Of a stretch of 54,291 nucleotides of DNA, positions 39,318 to 48,309 are shown piece by piece. A program made the position numbers and the translations under genes. Position 1 is the stretch's first letter, and each line of letters starts with the position of its first letter. A model generated the notes under the pieces. That model was given only the letters and a program-made list of their open reading frames with translations, was not told where the DNA came from and ran no database searches. Source of the DNA: Amphimedon queenslandica (Eukaryota; Porifera; Demospongiae; Haplosclerida; Niphatidae); assembly GCF_000090795.2 (NCBI RefSeq), contig NW_003546245.1:314382-368672 (forward strand). Reading direction: 5' to 3'.

Positions 39318-42300
39318 TCTCTTCATCATGCAGGTATAATGCTACTAGAGAAACAGCTCCTATTGAATGTTGACTCAAGTAAAAGTGCTAAAAGATCACG
39401 TACCAATAAAAGTAACGAAGTCACTGAGACATGGATTGAGTTAGCAAGGTACTTATGATAGTTAATAATAATACTGATTTATATTTTATTTTATGTTCCT
39501 TTCTTGTGACATCAGGTTGTATAAGTCATTGGAAGATTATGATGTTCTTCATGGGATATTCACCAACCTTGATGACACCAAGGATGTGACAAGAAAAGCA
39601 TTAGAAGCAGAGGAAAGAGGAGACTACCTCACTGCCCTCAACTTGTACAAGAAGGTACTTGACTTGATGCATCTGTTAGTAACCATATTAATTCTCCTTC
39701 TCTTCTTTTTTTCACTCATACTCTCTCTCTCTCTGTAGGCCATAGATTTTGACTGGCCTCAAGGTGAGTCTCCACCACAAGTTGAAGAAGATTTATGGGA
39801 AGACTCTTTACTCAATGTAATTCACTGCAGCCAATGTTGAGTCAATACTCTACATTATCATTCATGATCATTCAGGCATACTCTCACTTGACAAAATGGA
39901 AAGATCTAGAGAAAGCTTCAACTTGTAATATTGGCGAAGAGACTAATTCGAAACTAGAGCAGCTGTGGAAAGACTCTTATTGTCAAGTATATGCATGTAC
40001 ATTGCAATTGCAGTTCACCTTTTTCTCTTTCCCTCTCTTCCTATAGGAGCATTACCTACCATTTGTCCTCTCTTCAAAGTTAAAGCTATGGTGCACTGAT
40101 GATTCTGATCATGGTCTAGCCTCATTTCTTGATAAAAGCTTATCAGAAGAGGCAAACCGTTCCGTCTTAGAGTCTCATTATCCTCAGGAACTAACACTCT
40201 CCTATGTGCTAAGAGATGATTATGACAGAGCCTATTATTACCTCAGTCTCTCATTGAAAGCAAAGCAACAAGTACATGTATATGAGATTATAAATATATA
40301 TATATATATTTTTTTTTTTATTTTTTTTAGATTTGGTCAGTACAAGATGGTATATCATCTTCAACTGGAGCAGTTTCATCAACTGTGCAATCATTACAGA
40401 GACTAACTGAAATGAATGAGTTTATTACTTTCATGAAATCTAATGGTAACAGTACACCATGTGTGTATGTGTTTATGTGTTTTATGCTTCATTAGATAAT
40501 TTCAGCAGTCCGGGCCCTGTGAATAATTTATTGAGGAAATGGAGGAAACGTTTCCCAGACCCTAAACTTGATCCAGTCCCGATTTGGGATGACATCATTA
40601 CCACAAGGTGAGTTGACAAGAATAACACATTTAGTAGAGCAGATCTACTGTATATGATACTGGTCTACATGTATGTATATATGAACTCACTTTAATCATT
40701 TTTTATTACCAAATGTATGATGTAAAGGTGGATGATGTTAAGAAAGATATCAACTAAACTTCAAGACTCAGTGCTCAGCCAGCAATGGTAAGTATTGCTA
40801 TTAGCATTTAATAGTTGTACATAGTGATGTATTGTTGTCATATTCTCTTCTTTATTTTAGTGAATACCTACTTGATGATGATGGTAGCAGCTGTAGTGTA
40901 GACTCAATGATGAAAAATGAAAACATTAACATGTTCATGAGAGCTGCTGACGCTGCTAGGACTCAAGTATAATAAAATGATAATTTAATGCAGTAAATGT
41001 ATTACAATTCCTCATCTTTCTCTCAAGTCTAATTATCCAGTTGCTGAGAATTATTTGAAAATTGTCGAGAAATCCATTTTAAAGGTTAATAAGCTGCATA
41101 TGATAATTATATTCTCAATTTATTTATTTATTATTTTATATTTGATAGGATTTTCCTGATAATTATTTCATTCAGCTAAGATGGTTGCATAGTTTAATAA
41201 AGGTGAGGCTTGACCGGATTCATCAGGACCCATCGCCTACCGACATGGAGGCTGTAATATCACTTACATGCCAAATGGGTTAGTACATATATACACATGT
41301 TAAAGGAGCATTATAATTACATGCTTTCTTTATAGACAATTTCAAAGGAAGATTAGGTGGTAGTGGCAAGGGGGCCATATCAAGTAAGCCATTTATATCA
41401 CAGCATCATGTGCTACTGGGTAAACTGCTGAACAAAATGGCCGAGATATTTGCCACTCCAGAAGATGGTAAGCATTTGACGGCAACTGGCAGTTCAAATC
41501 ATTACCTACACATTGTTAGGCATGTTGGCATTAAGTGCCCTGAGTAATGATGGAAATACTAAACTTAATTCTTTGATTGGTGGAACACCTTCTACTTCAA
41601 CCAAAGTGAATCCTCTACTGTATATATCATTATTTGTGTTATTATTATTTATGTGTGTTAGGCTATATCTGAAGGATTATGGATACAAGCATTATCTTCA
41701 TTCAATGCTGGTGTTAGATCTGGTACTACTCTTAATCCACTGACTAAAGATCCAGTCCCCACTGTCCAGAGTTTAGAGGAATTGTTTGGATTTTGTGACA
41801 ATGCACTACGTCAGGAAGACCATGATGACGGTGAGAAAGAGGAGAGAATGAGACGTAGGAAGGAATAAAGAGTGGGTTTAATTTTTCTTTTTTTATTCTT
41901 TTTTTAGAGCAATCAACAGGATTGGATACAAAAGTATAATATATTGAATATTGTTGTACACACATGTTTAAATCCTTTATTTATATTTCTTGCAGTCTTT
42001 TCCTTCCATTATTATTAATCACACGCTAACTGCAATGTCTCTTGGTTCAAGCAAAGCCAGGGAGCTCTTCCCAAGATTACTTCAACTTGTCGAGGCACAT
42101 CCTGACACAATGGATCTAATGATTAATAAAGTCTGTGTTTACTTCATTTCTTTATTGATAAAGATTGTCTTTTAATTTTCACCTTCTCATTAATTCTTTG
42201 ATAGAGCTCAACTATTCCGTGTTGGATGTTCATAGGTTGGATAAATCAAATGATAGCTCTAGTGGATAAACCAGAATCAAGAGCTGTGCATGATATACTG

Positions 42301-42667
42301 ATAAGGATTGCTGATACTTACCCACAAGTCATTAGTTACTATCATAATATATAATAATTTTATGGTTCATGCAGCTACTGTAGATAACTAGATATGTCTT
42401 TCTTTCTTTTTATAGTCGTTATATTATGCTTTCAGAATGAGCAGTAGTGGATACAAATTTGGACACAATAATAGTGAAGGGAAGGAACTTTTTGAAAAGT
42501 AATGAAGTGACTCTTATAATTGTTGTTAATACAATTATATTTTGTTGTTGTTTATCATCACAGATTGAAGGAGAAGCTTCAGAGTCAACTAATGGATGAA
42601 TTCATAGCTGCACTAGAGCAGCTTAATTCACCAGAGCTAGCATGGAAGGTAAAAAATTAATCAATTA

Positions 42668-42705
<38 letters not shown>

Positions 42706-45008
42706 CATTAGGACTGGTATGATAATGAGTTAAAGCCACTGGTTGGCTCTGTCACTGTTCCCAAGAGAGACAAGAATGCAATTAAAAGAGTTTGGGAGCA
42801 AATGTACTCACAATTACTGGAGACTAGGTCAGGGCTAGGGGACAAGTCACTGTATGGAGGGAGTCCATCACTTCAAAAAGGAGCAAGACAGAAAACTTTT
42901 GCTCAAGTTAGTCATTTATGTATCTATAATATATTTATTTTGATAGGCTTACGCAAAAAATATTGAGGATAAGTTTGGCAAGGGAGGTGCAAAGATTATT
43001 AGTATGTCTGGAACACAGCTAGCTAGTGCTTTTAATGAAGTTTATAATAAAATGAGAGAGAGTTTGAACAAATTTTCTTCTTCTGCTTTATTAAAAGATT
43101 ACAGCCCGTGGCTGGATACTTTTAGACAGGAAGATTATCTTCAAGTCATTGAGGTGCCTGGTAAGAAAGATCCTTGTGGTGTAATGTATGTTTTGAGTTA
43201 TATTTAGGTCTTTATGATGGCAGGTCTAAACCTCTCCCTGAATATCATGCAAAGATAACTCGTTTTGATGCCAAGGTATGTGCATATATATGCTTTATTA
43301 TTATAAGTCCAATGACTTATACTAGGTACTGATACTCAGTTCTTTGAGGAAACCAAAGAGACTGACGATTATTGGTGACGACACGAGGGAGTACATGTTC
43401 CTTGTCAAAGGAGGTGAAGATTTGAGACTTGATCAAAGAATTGAACAGGTACAACGTTTGAATGACTTTGTCTCTTGTCTTTCTTTATTACCATTTATTT
43501 TCTCTTTGTATCTCTTTTCTCTTTTTAGTTATTTGAAACAATGAATAAGGTACTATCTGATGATCCTATTTGCTCTCAACGTAGACTCAATTTAAGAACA
43601 TACAGCGTGATCCCTGTCACACCCAGGTATCATAGTCAAAATACTCAATATTATAATTAGCAATTTTATTGTTTTGAAGAGTTGGACTGATTGAATGGGT
43701 TAGGAATACAATGCCACTGAAAGATTTCATACAATTATCAGATCCTGAGAAGAAGAGCCTGTAAGTCTTTAGTACGTATAGTCTTTGGCTGTTTAAATTG
43801 TTTTTAGACCAGCTGCTAGTAAGATGAATCAGAAGTGGCTAGAGCAGAAGTTTGGAGGATCAAATTATGTTAATTGGTACTATGAGATGTACAAGTAAGT
43901 TACAAAAAGAATAGCATGTATTTGTATTATTATACATGTACATGTATTGCAGGAAATTAAAAGCTGATGAAGTGAAGAAAGAATACAGGAGAATCGTATC
44001 GGCAGTTCCCTGGGATTTACTGAGGTTTACTGATTGATATATCTCATTTTATGTCCATGATTTTTAATATAGACGTTCACTAATAAGCTTAGCCTCTACC
44101 AGTGAATCCTTTCTTCTCCTAAGATGCACTTTCATTCAAAGTCTATCGGTCATTAACATCTGCCAGTATATTCTTGGCATTGGCGACAGGCATCTCTCTA
44201 ACTTTATGGTTGACATGGAAACAGGACAGTTGGTTGGGATTGACTTTGGACACGCTTTCCACTCTGCAACTCAAGTAGATACTATCATTAATATTATTTC
44301 TTTTTAAAATTTTTATTCTTTTTATAGTTTCTTCCACTGCCTGAGCTGATGCCGTTTAGATTAACTCCACAATTCGTTAATCTTCTCTTGCCTCACAAAG
44401 TCTCTGGGCAGCTCCGCAGCTGCATGATACACACTTTAAGGGCGCTAAGACACTCGCCTACTTTACTCTTAAACACTATGGATGTGTTTATCAAAGAGCC
44501 ATCTTTGGAGTGGGAGGTAGAAGCTCTAAATTTTAAGTATGCATGCCTAACTCTCTCTCTCTCTCCTTTATATATAGTCTAATGCTAAGAAACAAGCTTT
44601 AGCTCAAAAGATAAATACTGATGGTAAAATAACTGAAATAAAATGCATTTGTTATTACATTCATTTGCAGATAACACTTGGTATCCCAAAGAGAAGGTCA
44701 ATATATGTAGAAAGAAGTTGCTTGGATTCAACTCGTCTCATTTAATGCTGTGAGTATCATAGTGATATGCTAGCTAGTACATCTCTCTCCATCTTTATAA
44801 TAGTATTGATTTGGAACATGGTTTTAAGAATAAGCCAGAGTTCAAATACCTAAAGGGAATTCTTCTTGGTGACTCTAGCACTAATCTTCGTGCTAGAGTT
44901 GGTAAAAGATGTGACAGTGTAGAAGACCAGGTTGATTGTCTTATTGATCATGCTACTGATAGTAATGTACTGGGTAGAACTTATGGTGGCTGGGAGGCAT
45001 GGGTATAA
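22522..45008 (+). CDS. PRKDC: DNA-dependent protein kinase catalytic subunit (DNA-PKcs)
   Basis: DNA-PKcs is the PIKK kinase that binds Ku-loaded DNA ends in non-homologous end joining. The start is the ATG at 22522 ([15 protein letters not shown]), and splicing to 23249 gives an in-frame [20 protein letters not shown]. Many short exons encode the HEAT solenoid. Diagnostic pieces include [19 protein letters not shown] (about 26698), [23 protein letters not shown] (about 28037), SLFKRLY-like [20 protein letters not shown] (about 28437) and [16 protein letters not shown] (about 33630). FAT repeats follow from about 39300. In the kinase domain I see [16 protein letters not shown] (about 43400), catalytic-loop [17 protein letters not shown] (about 44170-44220) and GIDFGHAF (about 44238-44261). 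FATC ends [19 protein letters not shown] with TAA at 45006-45008, close to the vertebrate terminus. Introns hold satellites of families A and B and one nested gene. I did not resolve every exon, so total length is not stated. Human DNA-PKcs is 4128 residues. Confidence 0.95.
22720..23213. repeat. Family A palindromic satellite, array 3 (PRKDC intron 1)
   Basis: About 2.6 units in the reverse orientation. Perfect 20-bp palindromes lie at 22872-22891 and 23058-23077, exactly 186 bp apart. Because 186 is a multiple of three, one frame stays open through the array (22694-23248) and would encode a 62-residue repeat. This is read as a by-product of the satellite, not a gene. Confidence 0.93.
24281..24336. 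repeat. (GTT)n microsatellite in PRKDC intron
   Basis: A run of about 17 GTT triplets just after a donor (AGAG|GTACC). Its reading as polyvaline is not coding. Confidence 0.9.
27194..27240. repeat. (ATA)n(TTA)n inverted triplet run at splice acceptor
   Basis: About nine AAT triplets are followed without a gap by about eight ATT triplets, a self-complementary structure. It ends directly at the AG acceptor (27241-27242) of a PRKDC exon starting AAGAGGAGG. Confidence 0.85.
28608..29055. repeat. Family A palindromic satellite, array 4 (PRKDC intron)
   Basis: Three units in the same orientation as array 1, with decayed palindromes centred at about 28633, 28816 and 29002 (spacings 183 and 186 bp). 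The middle copy has one mismatch in the 20-mer and the others two or more. Flanks keep the GAGCTCAAACTTTCTA and GAGAATTCTC blocks. Confidence 0.9.
29277..29343. repeat. (ATT)n microsatellite in PRKDC intron
   Basis: More than 20 ATT triplets end about 10 bp before the acceptor of the next PRKDC exon (GTACGGTGGATCAG). Confidence 0.9.
32640..33525. repeat. Family B satellite, array 1 (PRKDC intron)
   Basis: Five tandem units phased by CCATGG ends at 32680, 32856, 33032, 33212 and 33389 (the last is GTCCATGG). Spacings are 176, 176, 180 and 177 bp; the 180 comes from an extra TATA. Each unit has TACCCTGTACTATAG followed by CCCATGGTTTTTTC and AAAAAATGGC, then TTTTTATTACATTTTCTGAT and GCAAGTTTGAGCTGATTCCG. 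The last two blocks match the family A unit. Confidence 0.93.
33811..33883. repeat. (TAA)n(TTA)n inverted triplet run at splice acceptor
   Basis: About twelve TAA triplets, a short TGATAATA spacer, then about eleven TTA triplets. The run ends at the AG acceptor of the PRKDC exon beginning GCTCCTCTTAAG. It can fold as one long hairpin. Confidence 0.85.
34568..34575 (+). promoter_or_regulatory. TATA box of the nested gene
   Basis: TATAAATA lies 48 bp upstream of the nested gene's ATG (34623), inside a PRKDC intron. The spacing allows a short 5' UTR. It supports an independently transcribed gene rather than a PRKDC exon. Confidence 0.6.
34623..35283 (+). CDS. Nested secreted spongin / short-chain collagen C4-like domain protein
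   Basis: Two exons (34623-34692 and 34745-35283, 52-bp intron) encode about 202 residues within a 1.5-kb PRKDC intron (34146-35667), same strand. Exon 1 is a signal peptide ([20 protein letters not shown]). The mature part starts [12 protein letters not shown] and keeps the family landmarks [60 protein letters not shown] and [16 protein letters not shown] then ACAVC near the end. This matches the C-terminal globular domain of proteins annotated as short-chain collagen C4-like/spongin in sponges and other invertebrates (from memory of the family). No Gly-X-Y collagen stretch is present, so it is a free-standing domain, probably extracellular and disulfide-rich. A TATA box and AATAAA signals flank it, so it looks like a complete independent gene. 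Confidence 0.85.
35372..35388 (+). terminator. Polyadenylation signals of the nested gene
   Basis: Two AATAAA hexamers (35372-35377 and 35383-35388) lie about 90-105 bp after the nested stop codon, still inside the PRKDC intron. Use is inferred. If strong, they could also truncate PRKDC transcripts. Confidence 0.5.
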
Positions 45009-45462
45009 CATTATTATTACTGTATGCACAGACTTTGAGTATAAACTACATGTCCTACAAATTATGAACAGGTTATTCGTTAAAATTTTGTGTGATGGGT
45101 GGGGAATTATAGAACTTTCAGTATGGGAAAATCGAGGAAAATCAACTTACTTAAGAGTGGTAGAAGTAGCAGATCGAGCTATTTCTCTACAATTATTAGC
45201 CACTGCCAGTCTGGATCTATTATGTGTGTGTCTGTGTACTGTCCATTAATTACTCGTGGTTTATACAGGTGATTACGGTACAAGATTGCAGCATGACTGA
45301 ACTGTTTTGTTTTTGAAGATAAAAGATATACTCCCCCCCCCGTGTTTTCCTAGGTAGTTTCCCTAGACCCTAGACAGAATGCTGCTGGTATAAAGCGACC
45401 TACAAACCACGTGCAAGCTCACTCACAACTGCGAGGCGAATCATAAATAAATTTTGATCACA
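45009..45462 (+). promoter_or_regulatory. PRKDC 3' flank and promoter of PARP-like gene
   Basis: The first 70 bp are the part of the PRKDC 3' flank duplicated at about 46833-46904. Nearer the next gene, TATAAAG lies at 45389-45395 (68 bp before the next ATG) and a CACGTG E-box at 45408-45413. A run of C residues occurs near 45331. No other gene is visible. Confidence 0.55.
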
Positions 45463-46518
45463 ATGTCTATGTCATCAATTGCTCGGGAGCTAGACAAAAG
45501 TTATGTGGAAGGACTTTTGAGTGGAGATCAAAGCTATTCTGGCTTACCTTCTTCGACAATCCAATTGCTGGAAAACAGCAGCCCAATTTACAAAGACATT
45601 TGCCACACAGTAAATGAAAGGCTGTTGCGTTGTGTACACTCCTTTCATATGTCGTCAGTTGAAATTGTAAGTGAAGCTTATTCTTGCTCTAGAACTTTTC
45701 GTTCTGAGCTTTCCAAGTCCTCCCCGCTTCCGAGACCTCATCTTCTTTTCCATGGTACAAAGAGTTCCAACCATAATTCAATTTTCAATAAGGGATTCTC
45801 CTTAAGTTCTGATCATTATGGAGACACAGACGAGGGATATATTGGGAAAGGTGTTTATCTTTCACCACTGCCAGAATATTCTGCTGCTTACATCAAAGAA
45901 ACAGCTGGTATAAGGCGCTATGATTACAGGGAACCAGTAGAATTAGGTGTCACCTGCCAGGTACTCGGCTGTATTGCATTAGTAGGAAGGACACGGCAGC
46001 TTCATCAGAGAGATTATGGCACAGAAATCGAGGGTAATCTGGAGTCACGTTGGGCCTGGGTGAGCTCTAGTGGTAATGTAACAACTGTTACAACTGACTA
46101 TTTTGCACAAGAGTTTGTCATCAAAACCCCGGCTTGTGTTTACCCAAGGTTTAGAATCTCTCTCAAGCGTGTCAGCAAGGAGCTGGTTTGGTTCGACTCC
46201 AATATTGCTAACAAAGAAAACGATTGCTATTTGGCTACATTAAGAAGCCAATCAAACATCAGTGTCTATGCTACTAGAAGGAGTCAGAATGCTGTGTCTG
46301 CTCTCAAAAAGAAGAAAGTGGGAACAGAATACAGACTAGTTACAGCTGGTCATGGTGGAGAGGATCTAGTTCGTGATGTGCGTGCAGCTGGTGTTCATTG
46401 TCATGTTCTTGTATTCTGTCGATCAGTTGATTATCACAAGCAGTGGGCAAAGAAGTTTTCTAATGTGCAAGTGACTGCTTCACAAGCTGAGTTTATGAGA
46501 TTTGCTACATGGAAGTAA
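45463..46518 (+). CDS. PARP-fold ADP-ribosyltransferase-like protein with alpha/beta C-terminal domain, intronless
   Basis: A single exon encodes 351 residues from the ATG at 45463. The central region has the PARP/ARTD signature: LLFHGTKSS (His97), an I-x-x-x-GFSLSS segment, GYIGKGVYLSP (Tyr132) with EYSAAYIK, and DYFAQEFVIK, whose Glu217 sits where the catalytic Glu of PARP1-type enzymes sits (N-E-Y-I-V). A complete H-Y-E triad suggests an active transferase, possibly capable of chain elongation (inference). Residues 1-90 are an unassigned helical lead. Residues about 242-350 form a separate alternating alpha/beta unit: VWFDSNIANKEN, then ISVYATRRSQNAVSAL, YRLVTAGHGGEDLV, CHVLVFCRS and NVQVTASQAEFM. 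It resembles receiver/flavodoxin-like sheets but lacks a clear name. Lack of introns is unusual beside intron-rich neighbours. Whether it works with the adjacent DNA-PKcs is unknown. Confidence 0.75.
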   Translation: MSMSSIARELDKSYVEGLLSGDQSYSGLPSSTIQLLENSSPIYKDICHTVNERLLRCVHSFHMSSVEIVSEAYSCSRTFRSELSKSSPLPRPHLLFHGTKSSNHNSIFNKGFSLSSDHYGDTDEGYIGKGVYLSPLPEYSAAYIKETAGIRRYDYREPVELGVTCQVLGCIALVGRTRQLHQRDYGTEIEGNLESRWAWVSSSGNVTTVTTDYFAQEFVIKTPACVYPRFRISLKRVSKELVWFDSNIANKENDCYLATLRSQSNISVYATRRSQNAVSALKKKKVGTEYRLVTAGHGGEDLVRDVRAAGVHCHVLVFCRSVDYHKQWAKKFSNVQVTASQAEFMRFATWK

Positions 46519-46739
46519 ATAATGTACTGTGGATTGTGTCTATGTGCCCAGTACTGCTAAAGTTATGCTTTTGTTTCAATTGTTTGTGTAATATTGTGCT
46601 GTTTGTAACTGGATTTTAGATTGATTATTAAAAAGTGCTGTTTGTTTAAATAGTTAGATATAAATTGAATATAAATTTGTCTGTCAGTCATGCAACGTTT
46701 AATGTTCATATAGATCTACAATTGTGTCAAACTGCTCTT
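46519..46739. other. 3' flank of PARP-like gene
   Basis: AT-rich, with an ATTAAA polyadenylation-like hexamer at 46627-46632. No gene is seen. Together with the FATC copy and 46905-47026 it forms the 508-bp gap before the membrane-protein gene. Confidence 0.55.
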
Positions 46740-46904
46740 CAGTGTAGAAGAACAGGTTGATTGTCTTATTGATCATGCTACTGACAGTAATATGCTGGGT
46801 AGAACTTATGGTGGCTGGGAGGCATGGGTATAACATTATTACACAATGATATGCATGCACAGACTATGATTATGCATGTCCTACAAATTATGAACAGGTT
46901 ATTC
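46740..46904 (+). pseudogene. Duplicated PRKDC FATC terminus (partial copy)
   Basis: This segment repeats 44915-45078 almost base for base: the last 31 codons of PRKDC, the stop codon and about 70 bp of 3' flank. The copy keeps the frame, with [20 protein letters not shown] and YGGWEAWV then TAA. Visible coding changes are Asp to Glu in the first line and Val to Met before LGRT. The flank has small deletions. It has no start codon. A CTCTTCAG directly before it could act as an acceptor, so use as an alternative last exon cannot be excluded. Confidence 0.85.
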
Positions 46905-47026
46905 ATAATAGGTTATTAAACGTTAATAACATTAATAATTAATTAATAATAATAATAATTAGTAATTACAGACTGATAGGTGTGGAGCAAATTTAATTTA
47001 ATTTGCTGCAACTTGTAAACAACAAT

Positions 47027-48088
47027 ATGGACGTTTCAAGCTTTCTGATGCATATGATCCCTTGTTCTCTCCTTGTGCTTTACATTCTCGTCACAGTTCG
47101 TACGGTGGTGACTGTAACTCAGGATTACGACACGCCAGTGCCTATTCCAGCACTACTGGCTGGTCTTCTAAAAGGAAATGTACGTCCTTCGTTGTTGCTA
47201 TCATTCAATATTTGGTTGCTATTGAGTTTTTTGGCCCTTGTACTCTTTTATGGTTTGCCTCTAAAAGCTTACTACAAAAGAATATGCCAAAAGCTCTCCG
47301 TTGTAAGTATTCTCAGCACATTTGCTGTTGTTATGTATGAGACTTCAGTGTTTTGTTTCATGTACCAGACCTATGCTGTAAATCTGGTTTCCAACATCAT
47401 ATTTGTGCCTTTTGTTTCACTACTTCTACATTCAGTCTGTCAATTGTATATCTTGTCATTGAATGCTTGGATCGGTTTTTTTACAAATTCCCACATTATA
47501 GCGAGCATCTGGTTTAACTACGTCATGATGTATCATATCATTTGTATGATTGTTACATGTGCTAATACAACTCCAACAACCACATCATCCATAATGGCAC
47601 TATTTGCTATTGCCGGATTATGCTACCGTCTCTGGGCTGCTGCTAAATATACCGACTTGCTGGAAAGAAAGCGTAAAATCCAGAAGTCGCTGTCTGGTGA
47701 ATCATTTGACACTGACAGATCTAAGGGCGGTGGTGATAGTGCTGTAGTTGCAACTGGTAACAAGCTCAGTAAGCATTTCTACAAAGATGGAAGTAACAGT
47801 GATTCATATCTTACCGAAAGTAAAGAAGAAATGCATTATGATAAATCTAAATGTGGAGGATGCGTCATATCGGTCATACCATTAGACTATCAAAGTTTAC
47901 GACGTTTATTGACTTGTGCAAATTTTTATTCTTACTTCCTACTTGCTTTTGTTAGTTTGCTCACTTACTTAGCATCGTGCTATATTATATTATATTTGAT
48001 TTCATTGATAAATATTAATGATTATGTTTATCAGATCATTAATTTTGCTACCAACAGTATTTATTCACAATCACATACAAACTTTTAA
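47027..48088 (+). CDS. Unrecognised multipass membrane protein, intronless
   Basis: One uninterrupted frame of 353 residues from the ATG at 47027 (MDVSSFLMHM). About seven or eight hydrophobic segments are visible: near residues 8-30 (IPCSLLVLYILVTV), 55-80 (LLLSFNIWLLLSFLALVLFY), a long stretch about 90-150 that could hold two or three helices (IIFVPFVSLLLHSVCQLYIL), about 160-182 (FNYVMMYHIICMIVTCA), about 190-207 and a final pair at about 308-335 (LLAFVSLLTYLASCYIILYL). A polar loop (about 212-300) rich in Lys/Ser/Asp lies between the sixth and last segments. It could be a receptor, channel or transporter, but no family motif such as DRY or NPxxY is present, so I assign no function. It is intronless like the gene to its left. 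Confidence 0.7.
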   Translation: MDVSSFLMHMIPCSLLVLYILVTVRTVVTVTQDYDTPVPIPALLAGLLKGNVRPSLLLSFNIWLLLSFLALVLFYGLPLKAYYKRICQKLSVVSILSTFAVVMYETSVFCFMYQTYAVNLVSNIIFVPFVSLLLHSVCQLYILSLNAWIGFFTNSHIIASIWFNYVMMYHIICMIVTCANTTPTTTSSIMALFAIAGLCYRLWAAAKYTDLLERKRKIQKSLSGESFDTDRSKGGGDSAVVATGNKLSKHFYKDGSNSDSYLTESKEEMHYDKSKCGGCVISVIPLDYQSLRRLLTCANFYSYFLLAFVSLLTYLASCYIILYLISLININDYVYQIINFATNSIYSQSHTNF

Positions 48089-48309
48089 AAATCTATTTTA
48101 AATTTGCCATTGTCATTATATTCCTGTCACTTTATTATTTATTATTATATCAAGGAAGTTTTTAGCCAGTATATTTTTATTTTTGTCAATTATTTTGTTA
48201 TGTTCATAATCATACTCAAAGTTCTGCAACACCCACGCATTTCATGGGCGTGGAGACAATGGGCGTTACCATCTGATTTTGCTTGCCATCTCAAGCTCGA
48301 TCTTAAAAG

